The notes beneath the pieces were generated by a model. The model ran no database searches, was not told the origin of the DNA, and worked only from the letters and a program-made list of their open reading frames with translations. Of a DNA stretch of 64,000 nt, positions 7,859 to 16,779 are shown piece by piece. A program made the translations under genes and the position numbers. Position 1 is the first letter of the stretch. Each line of letters opens with the position of its first letter. The stretch comes from Sphingomonadaceae bacterium. Its GTDB lineage: Bacteria; Pseudomonadota; Alphaproteobacteria; Sphingomonadales; Sphingomonadaceae. The DNA is taken from contig JANYGC010000005.1 in NCBI GenBank assembly GCA_025359425.1, positions 1 through 64,000 of the forward strand. Reading direction: 5' to 3'.

Positions 7859-9550
7859 ATGCCCGACATCTTCCTGTCCTATAACCGCGAGGACCAGCCA
7901 CGCGCCCGGCTGTTTGCCGAAGCGTTCGAGGCTGCCGGACTGTCGGTGTGGTGGGACGTAACGCTGCGTTCGGGCGAGGCTTACGACGAAGTGACCGAGG
8001 CCGCGCTGCGCGGGGCCAAGGCGGTGGTGGTGCTGTGGAGCCCGCGCTCGGTGGTGTCACGCTGGGTCCGCGCCGAGGCGACGCTGGCCGACCGCTTCAA
8101 GACCCTGATGCCCGCGATGATCGAGGCCTGCGAGCGCCCGATCATGTTCGAGCTGACCCAGACGGCCGAACTGTCGCACTGGCAAGGCCATGCACATGAC
8201 CCGGCCTGGCAAGGCTTTCTGGGCGATGTCCGCCGACTGGTTGAGCGGGAGCCAGATGGGGCGGCGGATGCACCCGGCCCGGCGCCGGCCACAGCCGCGC
8301 CGGTCGCCCCCGCCCGGCGGCCGTCGCTGGCCATCCTGCCATTCGTCAGCCGTTCGGGCGGCCCCGACGATACCGACTTCGGCGATGCCCTGTCCGAAGA
8401 TATCACCGCCTCGCTGGCGCTCGGGCGGGGCTTGCGCGTACTCGCACACGGGATCATCGCCGGCTACGCCGGCAAAGCGATCGACGTGCGGCGGATCGGC
8501 ACCGACCACGGCGTGGACTACGTGCTCGAAGGCAACTTGCGCCGGATGGGAACGTCGCTGCGGGTTACGGCGCAACTGGTCGGAGGGGAAAGCGGCGCGA
8601 TCCTGTGGACCCAGAAGTTCGACCGGCACAGCTTCGACCCGATGGGCCAGCACGACGATCTGGTCGACGAGATTTCAAACCATCTGGGCGTCCAGATCCA
8701 GCGGATCGAACTCAGCCGGGTGATGCGGATGGCCGATGCCACCACGCCGTGGGAGGCGATCAAGCGCTGCTGGGCCTTGATCCCCAAGTTGACGGTCGCA
8801 GCGCTGGAGCAGGCGATCGCGCACGGCCGCCGCGCGGTCGAACTCGCCCCCGATCTCGGCCTCGCGCAGGCCAGTCTCGGCATGGTGCTGGGGATCCTCT
8901 ACCAGCGAGGTGGCTCGCGCGAACCGGCGCTGCTGGCCGAGGCGCAGCAGCATGGCGAACGCGCGCTGGCGCTCAGCCCGGATCACGGGACGGTGCTATT
9001 TCAGGTCGCCCTGATCAAATATTACGCGCAGGACTGGGACGAATCGCTGCGGCTGGCCGAACGCGCCGTGGAGATCAATCCGCATGTGCCCGAAGCGCTG
9101 CACACGCTCGCCGGGGCCTTGACCCGGTTCGAACGCTATGACGAAGCGCTCGAACTGCTCGACCGCGCCGATCATTTTGCCCCGCACGGCTATGGCTTTG
9201 CGATCTCGCTGATCAACCGCTGCTGGGTGCTGTTCGGCATGGGGCGGATCGATGCCGCGCTCGAGGCGGCGAACCGGTTGCTGCAAGTGCTGCCGTCGGA
9301 TCACACCGGGCTGATGCTGCGCCCGGTATTTCATGCCGCGCTGGGGCAATGGGATCTGGCGCAGCAGCATCTGGCCGAGCTGCGGCGCGTGTTCCCCGGT
9401 GAGGACCTCGACTTGTTCATGGGTACAATCCGCGCCTCGCGTCAGGCCGATGGTCCGCGCAGCCGCAACGCCGAGCTGTTCGAGCAGGTGTGGACCATGG
9501 CCACCGGCAAGGCGCCGCAAGATCAGACATTGAGCGCAATCGCCGGATGA
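7859..9550 (+). CDS. TIR-TolB-like-TPR protein (first copy)
   Basis: The product is 563 residues. The TIR domain (1-130) has FLSYNRED, WWDVTLRSGEAYDEV and VVVLWSPRSVVSRWV, with Glu47 at the position used by NAD-cleaving TIRs. A Pro/Ala linker leads to a TolB/FlgO-like module (about 150-285: SLAILPFVSR, FGDALSEDITASLA, YVLEGNLRRMG), followed by TPR repeats to about residue 535. Such fusions occur in Proteobacteria beside adenylate-cyclase-like versions and are thought to be signalling or scaffold proteins. AGGGGGAGCG precedes the ATG. Its stop overlaps the next start frame (ATGA). A paralogue lies at 51235. Confidence 0.85.
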   Translation: MPDIFLSYNREDQPRARLFAEAFEAAGLSVWWDVTLRSGEAYDEVTEAALRGAKAVVVLWSPRSVVSRWVRAEATLADRFKTLMPAMIEACERPIMFELTQTAELSHWQGHAHDPAWQGFLGDVRRLVEREPDGAADAPGPAPATAAPVAPARRPSLAILPFVSRSGGPDDTDFGDALSEDITASLALGRGLRVLAHGIIAGYAGKAIDVRRIGTDHGVDYVLEGNLRRMGTSLRVTAQLVGGESGAILWTQKFDRHSFDPMGQHDDLVDEISNHLGVQIQRIELSRVMRMADATTPWEAIKRCWALIPKLTVAALEQAIAHGRRAVELAPDLGLAQASLGMVLGILYQRGGSREPALLAEAQQHGERALALSPDHGTVLFQVALIKYYAQDWDESLRLAERAVEINPHVPEALHTLAGALTRFERYDEALELLDRADHFAPHGYGFAISLINRCWVLFGMGRIDAALEAANRLLQVLPSDHTGLMLRPVFHAALGQWDLAQQHLAELRRVFPGEDLDLFMGTIRASRQADGPRSRNAELFEQVWTMATGKAPQDQTLSAIAG

Positions 9551-9582
9551 CCGCAGCGGCGGCCGGTGAGCAGGGGGACACT

Positions 9583-11286
9583 ATGCCGACCACGCCAATC
9601 TCCAAAGCTTCCGACGGCTTCTACCATCCGGCCAGCGAGGCCGAAGTCATCGATTTGGTGAATTTCGCGCGCGAAAATGGCCTTCAGCTGCGGGTGCGCG
9701 GCGCGACGCATTCGGTGGCGCTGAGCATCTACACCGATCCGGTTGGCGGGCTGCCGGTCAACCAGACGCTTGAGCAAGTGCCGCCCACCGGCGCCAATAT
9801 CGACGTGGCGCTCGACCGGATGATGGCGCTGACCTGGATCGACGTAGCGCACGGTATAGTCGCGGCCGGGGCTGGCATCCACCTCGGCTTCGACCCCAGC
9901 GACCCGTTCCATACCTCCACCCTGGCCAACAGCTTCCTGTACCAGATTTACCTGAAGGGCTGGGCGCTGAACATCGTCGGCGGGATCACTCACCAGACGA
10001 TCGGCGGGTTCACCGGGACCGGCTCGGCCGGGGGCTCGGTGTGCTACGCCTTCGACAACGTGACCGCGTTCCGGGTGGTCGATGGACTCGGGCAAGCCAG
10101 CTGGATCGAGCGCGGCGATCCGGCCTTCCCGGCGATGCTGACCGCGGTCGGGCTGCTCGGAGTGGTCACCGAGATGCGCTTTCAGCTGATCCCGATGTAC
10201 AACGTTACCGGGACCGAGGTGACCACCGGCACTGGCAGCGACTGCCCGATCGACCTGTTCGGCCCGGGCGACGCGGCGCGGCCCTCGCTGGCCAAGTTCC
10301 TCACTGAAACGCCCTACAGCCGGATGACCTGGTGGCCGCAAAAAGGCTGTGAGCGGGTTCAGATCTGGCAGGCGAGCCGGACCGCGGCGAGCGATACCGG
10401 GCTGGTGCCTTATCAGGAGTTCACCCAGGATCTGGGCGGACAAGCCAAGCAACTGATGGCCTCGCTGTTTTTCGTGCTGCTCGGCAACCGCAGTCTGCTG
10501 ACGATTTTCGGACTGCTGTTCAAGAACGTCAGCCAGTTCCGCTGCAACGTCGCGGGGTACTGGTCGAGCGGCCTGCTCGGCGCGGCAGGCGCGCTGCTGG
10601 CGTGGATTCCGGCGGCAATCGGCGCGCTCGTGCTGGGCGCGGCCGGACTGGTGCTGGGGTTCATTCCGGGCACCATGCGCCACCTGTTCACCACCTTCCT
10701 GCCGCTGTTCAACCCGATTACCGGGACTGGCAAGCCGACCAGGTTCAGCGATTGGTACTGGCGCAGCCTGTGCATGGACAACACCGCCGACGACGTGCTG
10801 CTCGGCACCGAATTCGTCGAGATCTGGCTGCCGGTCCAGCACACCCAGCGCGTCATGACGCTGCTGCAAGGCCTGTTCGACGCGCAGGGCAGCGCCGCGA
10901 CCGGTTACTTCGCGCTCGAAATCTACGCCGCCGCGCCCAGCCCGGCGTGGATCAACCCGAGCTATTCGGACGGCGCGGATGTCTACCAGGACGGGGTCAG
11001 CCGGTTCGACGTCTACTGGTACCGCGACAACGCCGGCGCCCCCAATCACGCGCACGATTTCTTCACGCAGTACTGGGACCTGCTCCGCGCCAATGGCGTG
11101 CCGTTCCGCTTCCACTGGGGCAAGTTCATCCCGTTCTACGATTTCCCCGGCTGGGCGAAATACTACGCCGACAACCTGCCCAAACTGGGCAATTTCCTGA
11201 CGCTGCGCAAAGCGCGCGATCCAGCGAACGTGTTTTTCACCGAGTACTGGCAGCTGCGCCTGCTGGGCAAGCGCGTGGACGACTAG
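9583..11286 (+). CDS. FAD-binding (FAD_binding_4) oxidoreductase with internal hydrophobic segment
   Basis: The product is 567 residues. The N-terminal half has the PP-loop and FAD-binding features of the vanillyl-alcohol-oxidase fold (LRVRGATHSVALS, GGITHQTIGGFTGTGSAGGS). The C-terminal half resembles aldonolactone-oxidase-type substrate domains (FRFHWGKFIP and a terminal DPANVFFTEYW motif). Around residues 325-370 there is an unusual run of two hydrophobic helices (AGALLAWIPAAIGALVLGAA), so it may be membrane associated. ATG at 9583 follows AGGGGGA; an alternative ATG at 9547 overlaps the upstream stop in an ATGA. This suggests coupling to the TIR gene, an odd pairing. The substrate is unknown. 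Confidence 0.75.
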   Translation: MPTTPISKASDGFYHPASEAEVIDLVNFARENGLQLRVRGATHSVALSIYTDPVGGLPVNQTLEQVPPTGANIDVALDRMMALTWIDVAHGIVAAGAGIHLGFDPSDPFHTSTLANSFLYQIYLKGWALNIVGGITHQTIGGFTGTGSAGGSVCYAFDNVTAFRVVDGLGQASWIERGDPAFPAMLTAVGLLGVVTEMRFQLIPMYNVTGTEVTTGTGSDCPIDLFGPGDAARPSLAKFLTETPYSRMTWWPQKGCERVQIWQASRTAASDTGLVPYQEFTQDLGGQAKQLMASLFFVLLGNRSLLTIFGLLFKNVSQFRCNVAGYWSSGLLGAAGALLAWIPAAIGALVLGAAGLVLGFIPGTMRHLFTTFLPLFNPITGTGKPTRFSDWYWRSLCMDNTADDVLLGTEFVEIWLPVQHTQRVMTLLQGLFDAQGSAATGYFALEIYAAAPSPAWINPSYSDGADVYQDGVSRFDVYWYRDNAGAPNHAHDFFTQYWDLLRANGVPFRFHWGKFIPFYDFPGWAKYYADNLPKLGNFLTLRKARDPANVFFTEYWQLRLLGKRVDD

Positions 11287-13096
11287 ATCGCGGGCAGGTC
11301 CTGTTCGGCAAAGCCCCAGCCGGCGAGCGCCTTGTCGCGGCTGCGCTCGATCAATTTTGCAGCGTCGCCGATCGAGAACGGATGCGCGTTCTTCGTTCCC
11401 GCCAGTGCGTCCCAACTTATCGGCACCGCGACCGAGGCGCCTTCGCGGGCGCGGGCCGAGTAAGGGATCACTGCGGTGGCGCCGCGCTGGTTGCGCAGCC
11501 AGTCGATGAAAATCCGCCCTTGCCGCTTGGCCTTGCTCATCGTCGCGACGAACCGCTCGGGTTCGGCCAAGGCCAGCGCCTCGGCGAAGCGGCGGGCGAA
11601 ATCCTTGTGCACCTCCCACGAATGGCCGGGCCGCAGCGGGGCAATCACGTGGACCCCCTTCCCGCCAGAAAGCATCGCGAAGCTGACCAAGCCGAGGTCG
11701 GACAAGGTATCGCGGATATGCTTGGCCGCGCTCGTTCTGGGCCAGCAGCAGCGAGGCAAACGGCCGCGCCTTTCCTGGTCGATTTCTTCCACCCGGTCAC
11801 CACGAATTCCTGCCGCAGGATGCATTTGACCTTGACCCAGTCCTTGCTCCGGGTGGAGCGATAAGGCGCGTCGATCCGCTTCGAGATGATCCCTTCCTGC
11901 CCGGCCGCGCACATCCCCTTGAACAGCGCCTCGCCCGCCCCGATCACGTGGTCGGCGACGTGGATCGGCGCGGCCGCCCCGCGTAGCAGGGCTTCCAGGC
12001 GTTCCTTGCGCTCGACATTGGACAGAGCGGTCAGGTCCTCGCCGTGAAGTTCGAGCAGGTCGAAGGCATGGTAAGCGAGCTTGTCGCTGGGCGCCTGCGA
12101 CCCGTGTCCGCGTTTCAGCACCGCTTGCAACCGTGCGAAATCGGGGTTGCCTTGCGCATCGGGCGCGATGATCTCGCCGTCGATCAGGCAGCTGGGCAAA
12201 TCGAGCGCCACCAGTGCCTCGACCAGCGGTTGGAATTTGTCGGTCCAGTCCTTGCCATTGCGGGTCCACACGGTCACGTCGTGGCCCTTGGCGGCGATCA
12301 GCGCGCGATACCCGTCGAACTTGATCTCGTGCATCCAGCCGTTTCCGGCGGGCACCGCATCGACCAATGTGGCGAGCTGGGGTGCGCGAAACTTCGGCTT
12401 CGGCGCGGGCTTGGCCTTGCGCCGGGACGTCGGCGTCTTGGCCGCGTTGTGCTGGGCGGCGCTGGTCATCTCGGCGGCGAAAGCCTTGCCCGTCTTGCCC
12501 GCGAGCGAGTGGCTCCCGCCCGCATCCGCCGCGATCTCGGCCATCGAGCGTCCGGTCAGCACGCTGGTCAATTCGCGTTCGACCAGCGGATCGCCTTCGC
12601 CGGTGAATTCATCCTCGAGCTTGCGCAGCAGCCAGTTCTCGCGCTTCTCGTTCCCGCGCGGCTTGAGCCGGATCAGCAGCCATTCGCCCTTCATCCGGGT
12701 CCCAATGAGGGTGAAATGCAGGTGGCCCTGGTCGATATCCTGCCAGCTCTTGCCTGGCACCGGGGCCCAGGTGCCGCGGTCCCACAGCATCACCGTCCCC
12801 CCGCCGTATTCGCCCTTGGGGATCGAGCCTTCGAACTCGGCATAAGCGAGCGGATGGTCCTCGGTCCGTACCGCGAGGCGCTTGATCGCCGGATCGGGCG
12901 AAGGACCTTTGGTCACCGCCCAGCTTTTGAGCACGCCGTCCGCCTCGATCCGGAAGTCCCAGTGCAACCGCGTCGCATCGTGCTTCTGGACGATGAAGCG
13001 GTTGCCGCCTGAGCTGTGCTCGACCTTGCCCGCGGGCTCGGCCGTCAGTGTGAAATCGCGCTTGGCGTTGTAGGTGGACAGGCTCGCCTTGGCCAT
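11283..13096 (-). pseudogene. ligD: broken ligD (NHEJ DNA ligase D), frameshift plus internal deletion
   Basis: LigD normally joins phosphoesterase, ligase and polymerase domains. Here the 3'-phosphoesterase domain (KHDATRLHWDFRIEADGVLKSW, EGSIPKGEYGGG) and the ligase adenylation domain (HEIKFDGYRAL with the catalytic Lys, CLIDGEII) are intact in one frame. After EFVVTGWKKSTRKG the conserved continuation RPFASLLLAQNERG moves to another frame (about 11766). It then jumps at about 11725-11735 to AAKHIRDTLSDLG, a motif from the last third of the polymerase domain, and runs on through GGKGVHVIAPL and SKAKRQGRIFIDWLRN to the stop at 11283. The N-terminal polymerase part, inferred at roughly 200-300 residues, is missing. 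The start lies one base from the ku stop. Confidence 0.88.
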
Positions 13097-13097
13097 G

Positions 13098-13964
13098 TCA
13101 GGCCCGTTTGCGTGCGGCTGGCTTCTTGTTCGTTGCCGTCTTGGCCGGTGCCTGCTTCGCCGGAGAGCGGCCCGTTTCTCCAACCGACTTCTTCAAAGCC
13201 GCCATCAGGTCGATCACATTGCTGCCACTGCGCGGCTCGGGATCCTCGGTATCCTCAAGGATCGCCGACTTGCTTTTCGACTTCGCCTTGCGATCGATCA
13301 GCTTGCGCAGCGCGTCGGCATAGCGATCGTGAAACTCGGCCGGGTCGAACGGCGCGTTGCGCTGCTTGATCAGCGTGGCGGCGAGATCGAGCAAATCGGC
13401 GCGCGGCTGCTCGCTGGTCACGTCGGTAAAGAACGACTGGCCCTTGCGGACCTCGTCGGCGTAGCGCAGCGTTTCGAGCAGCAGCCCTTTGCCGCAGGGT
13501 TTCAGCGCCACCAGCTTTTCCGAGCCGCGGATCGACAGCTGCCCCAGCCCGATCTTGCCCGCCTGGCGCAGCGCCTCGCGCAGCACCACGAAGGCTTCCT
13601 CGGCCAGATCGTCCGCCGGGGCGACGTAGTACGGCTTCTCGAAATAGAGCGGGTCGATCTCGTCGGCCCCCACAAACTGCACCAGCTCGAGCGTTTTCTT
13701 GCTCTCGATCTTGACCGCCTCGATCTCGCGGTCCTCGAGCAACACGTAGTTGCCCTTGGATATCTCGTAGCCCGAGATGATGTCGTCCTTGTCGACCGGC
13801 CCGACCCCGGCTGCGGTCTTTTCATACTTGATTGGCTCACCGCTCGGCTCATAAATCTGGCGGAACGCGATCTTCGCCCCCGACCTTGTCGCCGCGTAGA
13901 TTTCCACCGGGATCGAAACCAGCGCGAGCCGGATCTGTCCCTGCCAATATGCCCGTGCTGCCAT
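13098..13964 (-). CDS. ku: non-homologous end joining protein Ku
   Basis: The product is 288 residues, the normal bacterial Ku length. The beta-barrel core (YWQGQIRLALVSIPVEIY, then YEKTAAGVGPVDKDDIISGYE) and the C-terminal helical region are present and in frame. It ends with a Lys-rich tail (AKQAPAKTATNKKPAARKRA) that binds DNA in related proteins. Ku would bind double-strand breaks and recruit LigD. The partner ligD, one base downstream, is disrupted, so the Ku-LigD pathway is probably non-functional unless another ligD exists. It is divergent from the copper ATPase. Confidence 0.95.
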   Translation of the reverse strand: MAARAYWQGQIRLALVSIPVEIYAATRSGAKIAFRQIYEPSGEPIKYEKTAAGVGPVDKDDIISGYEISKGNYVLLEDREIEAVKIESKKTLELVQFVGADEIDPLYFEKPYYVAPADDLAEEAFVVLREALRQAGKIGLGQLSIRGSEKLVALKPCGKGLLLETLRYADEVRKGQSFFTDVTSEQPRADLLDLAATLIKQRNAPFDPAEFHDRYADALRKLIDRKAKSKSKSAILEDTEDPEPRSGSNVIDLMAALKKSVGETGRSPAKQAPAKTATNKKPAARKRA

Positions 13965-14054
13965 GCGCGAAAACTCCTGTCGGGTAGAAACGAAGGCTGC
14001 GGGATTCGGTTTCAGGGCGTCGGCCGGGATCGGCTTTGGCTCCTGGCCGAATCA

Positions 14055-14077
14055 CCTTGGTAATTGGCTTCCCAAGG
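14055..14077 (+). promoter_or_regulatory. possible MerR-type dyad upstream of the copper ATPase
   Basis: CCTTGG and CCAAGG are separated by 11 bases, 55 bp upstream of the ATPase start. CueR-type operators are ACCTTG/CAAGGT dyads placed in the promoter spacer; the left arm here is preceded by A and contains TTGG, but no good -10 box follows. This is a weak candidate only. Confidence 0.25.
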
Positions 14078-14131
14078 CCCATGCCGGTCGGCGGTGCCGG
14101 GAGATTATTCGCTCTGAAACAGGGGTGCGAG

Positions 14132-16477
14132 ATGACTCACGTGCACGATCACGCGGAAAGTTCTGCGGAAAGTCCTACTGCCTCCAAAGTCCGTGATCCG
14201 GTTTGCGGAATGATGGTCGATCCCGCTGCAACCGCGCATCACGCCAGCCATGCCGGAACCGACTATCATTTCTGCAGCGCCGGGTGCCGGGGCAAATTCG
14301 TGGCCGATCCGCAGAAGTACCTGCAAGGTCCCGCCAATCCGGCGCCGAGCGAACCGGCCGGCACAATCTGGACCTGCCCGATGCATCCCGAAGTGCGGCA
14401 GGATCACCCCGGCAATTGCCCGATCTGCGGGATGACGCTGGAGCCCGAACTGGTTTCGCTGAGCGATGGCCCCGACCCCGAATATATCGGCATGCGCCGC
14501 CGGTTCTGGATATGCGCGGTGCTCAGCCTGCCGTTGTTCGTCTATGCGATGGGTGATCTGATCCCGGGCCAGCCGTTCGCCGGGCTGGCCGCGTCGCGCT
14601 GGTCGCAGTGGGCGCAATTGCTGGTCGCCAGCCCGGTCGTGCTGTGGGGGGCCTGGCCGTTCTATGTCCGCGCGGTCGCCTCGCTGCGGACAATGAACCT
14701 CAACATGTTCACCCTGATCGGGCTGGGTCTGGCAGTGGCCTATGGCTTCAGCGTTGTGGCTACGGTGCTGCCGGGCATATTCCCGCCGGCCTTCATGGAT
14801 ATGAACGGGCATATTGCGGTCTATTTCGAGGCCGCCGCAGTCATCACCACACTGGTCCTGCTGGGTCAGGTGCTGGAACTAAAGGCGCGCGGGCAGACTT
14901 CGGGCGCGTTGCGCGCTTTGCTTGAGCTAACCCCGCCGGTTGCCATCCGCATCGCTGCCGACGGGTCCGAGCAGGAGGTGCCGCTGGGCGAGGTTCACGA
15001 AGGTGACCAGCTGCGCGTCAAACCCGGAGCCAAGGTCCCGGTCGACGGCACTGTCGCGAGCGGATCGAGCAATGTCGACGAGTCCATGGTGACCGGCGAG
15101 CCGGTGCCGGTGCACAAAGTGGCTGGCGACAGCGTGACCGGCGGCACCGTCAACCAGACTGGCAGTTTCGTCATGGTCACCGAACATATCGGCAAAGACA
15201 CCCTGCTCGCCAAGATCGTTCAGATGGTCGCGCAGGCCCAGCGCAGCCGTGCCCCGATCCAGAAGCTGGTCGATCTGGTGGCAAGCTGGTTTGTGCCCGC
15301 CGTGATCGTCACCGCGCTGCTTACCTTCGCTGCCTGGGCGATCTGGGGTCCATCCCCGGCGCTGGGCTTCGCGCTGGTCAACGCAATTGCCGTGCTGATT
15401 ATCGCCTGCCCTTGCGCGCTCGGGCTGGCCACGCCGATGTCGATCATGATCGGCACCGGCAAGGGTGCCCAGAACGGCATCCTGATCAAAAACGCCGAAG
15501 CGCTGGAGACCTTCGAGAACGTCGACACCGTGGTCGTCGACAAGACCGGCACGCTGACCGAGGGCAAGCCGAGGCTGGTCATGGTCGCGCCGGCCGAGGG
15601 CTTTGGCGAAGACGATCTGCTCGCACTCGCGGCCGCCGTCGAACAGCCGAGCGAGCATCCACTGGCCGCAGCGGTGGTGTCTGGCGCAAAGGAGCGCGGT
15701 CTGACCCTCGCCAGCGCCGAACACTTCAATTCGGTCACTGGCGAGGGCGCCGAGGCCATGGTCGGCGCGCGCCGGGTCGCGATCGGCAACGAGAAGCTGA
15801 TGGCCCGCATCGGCGCGGGTAGCGAGGCGCTGGTGGCGCGGGCCACGGCAGGCCGCGCGCTGGGGCAGACGGTGATGTTCGTCGCGGTCGATGGCCAGGC
15901 AGCGGGTTTGATCGGAGTGGCTGACCCGATCAAACCCGCCAGCGCCGCTGCGATCGCCCGGCTGCGCCAGGCCGGGATCCACGTCGTGATGCTCACCGGA
16001 GACGCCGAAGGCACCGCGCAGGCGGTCGCCCGCCAGGTCGGGATCGACGAAGTGCGCGCCAATGTCTCGCCCGAGGACAAACACCGGATTATCGGCGAAC
16101 TCAAGGCAGCGGGCCGGATCGTGGCGATGGCCGGCGACGGGATCAACGATGCCCCTGCGCTTGCTGCCGCCGATATCGGCATCGCCATGGGCACCGGCAC
16201 CGATGTCGCGATGGAAAGCGCCGGGATCACGCTGGTCAAGGGCGACCTGTCGGGCATCGCCAAGGCCCAGCGCCTGTCGCGGCTGACAATGCGCAACATC
16301 CGCCAGAACCTGGTCTTCGCCTTTGGCTACAACACGCTCGGCATCCCGCTGGCCGCCGGGCTGCTCTATCCCACTTTCGGTCTGCTGCTCAGCCCGATGA
16401 TCGCCGCTGCCGCGATGAGCCTGAGCTCGGTTTCGGTGATCGGCAATGCGCTGCGGCTCAGGCACGCGAAGCTTTAG
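14132..16477 (+). CDS. copper/heavy-metal P1B-type ATPase
   Basis: The product is 781 residues. It begins with a His-rich leader, a YHS domain ([22 protein letters not shown]) and a second heavy-metal binding module ([20 protein letters not shown]). The P-type ATPase core follows: translocation motif CPC at about 425, phosphorylated Asp in DKTGTLTEG at about 470, the HP pair in SEHPLAAAV and the hinge [10 protein letters not shown]. This arrangement is the CopA/CopB-type exporter that moves Cu(I) or Ag(I) out of the cytoplasm. The start at 14132 follows AGGGGTGCGAG. The operon appears monocistronic, with no chaperone or regulator in the window. Confidence 0.93.
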   Translation: MTHVHDHAESSAESPTASKVRDPVCGMMVDPAATAHHASHAGTDYHFCSAGCRGKFVADPQKYLQGPANPAPSEPAGTIWTCPMHPEVRQDHPGNCPICGMTLEPELVSLSDGPDPEYIGMRRRFWICAVLSLPLFVYAMGDLIPGQPFAGLAASRWSQWAQLLVASPVVLWGAWPFYVRAVASLRTMNLNMFTLIGLGLAVAYGFSVVATVLPGIFPPAFMDMNGHIAVYFEAAAVITTLVLLGQVLELKARGQTSGALRALLELTPPVAIRIAADGSEQEVPLGEVHEGDQLRVKPGAKVPVDGTVASGSSNVDESMVTGEPVPVHKVAGDSVTGGTVNQTGSFVMVTEHIGKDTLLAKIVQMVAQAQRSRAPIQKLVDLVASWFVPAVIVTALLTFAAWAIWGPSPALGFALVNAIAVLIIACPCALGLATPMSIMIGTGKGAQNGILIKNAEALETFENVDTVVVDKTGTLTEGKPRLVMVAPAEGFGEDDLLALAAAVEQPSEHPLAAAVVSGAKERGLTLASAEHFNSVTGEGAEAMVGARRVAIGNEKLMARIGAGSEALVARATAGRALGQTVMFVAVDGQAAGLIGVADPIKPASAAAIARLRQAGIHVVMLTGDAEGTAQAVARQVGIDEVRANVSPEDKHRIIGELKAAGRIVAMAGDGINDAPALAAADIGIAMGTGTDVAMESAGITLVKGDLSGIAKAQRLSRLTMRNIRQNLVFAFGYNTLGIPLAAGLLYPTFGLLLSPMIAAAAMSLSSVSVIGNALRLRHAKL

Positions 16478-16779
16478 GTGTGGCCTGCGGCACTTTGTCC
16501 ACATCAGCCCCCTGAATTCCTTCCTCATCACCCCCGCGCAATTTACTTGCGTTTTTCCGCAATGCAGCATATATGAAGCTCACATCCAACCGGACCTTGC
16601 CCGGGCATTCGCCCCGGCAAGCCAGTTTGGCGCCGCGTGAAGCCTGCCTGATGGCAGGATAGCCCCGAACGCCCGGTTGACCGTTTACCAGCCGCCTTTG
16701 TCACGCAGGGTTGCACTTGATGCACCTGTCCAGCCGCGCCGTTTTCCGGCGTGTGCCCGGCTATTTTTGAAAGTTTTTT
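16478..16779 (+). other. 302-bp gap holding the helicase promoter and long leader
   Basis: No gene is visible. A promoter-like pair lies at 16547-16575, giving a leader of about 200 nt. The leader includes small hairpins such as CCTGCC-TGAT-GGCAGG near 16648-16663, and a short AT-rich tract directly before the helicase ATG. Long structured leaders are usual for cold-induced RNA helicases. Confidence 0.5.
16547..16575 (+). promoter_or_regulatory. sigma70-like promoter for the DEAD-box helicase
   Basis: TTGCGT, a 17-base spacer and TATATG. It is AT-rich compared with its surroundings and about 205 bp upstream of the helicase ATG. Confidence 0.45.

Noticed and set aside
9523-11619. Long open minus-strand frame opposite the FAD oxidoreductase
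   Set aside because: Arg/Gln/Gly-rich without family motifs; the plus strand has clear FAD motifs.
11283-12269. Programmed frameshift in ligD
   Set aside because: No slippery heptamer, and the first part of the polymerase domain is physically absent.
14055-14077. Definite CueR operator upstream of the copper ATPase
   Set aside because: Dyad arms are only 6 bp and no suitable -10 box lies at the required 19-bp spacing; listed only as a weak candidate.
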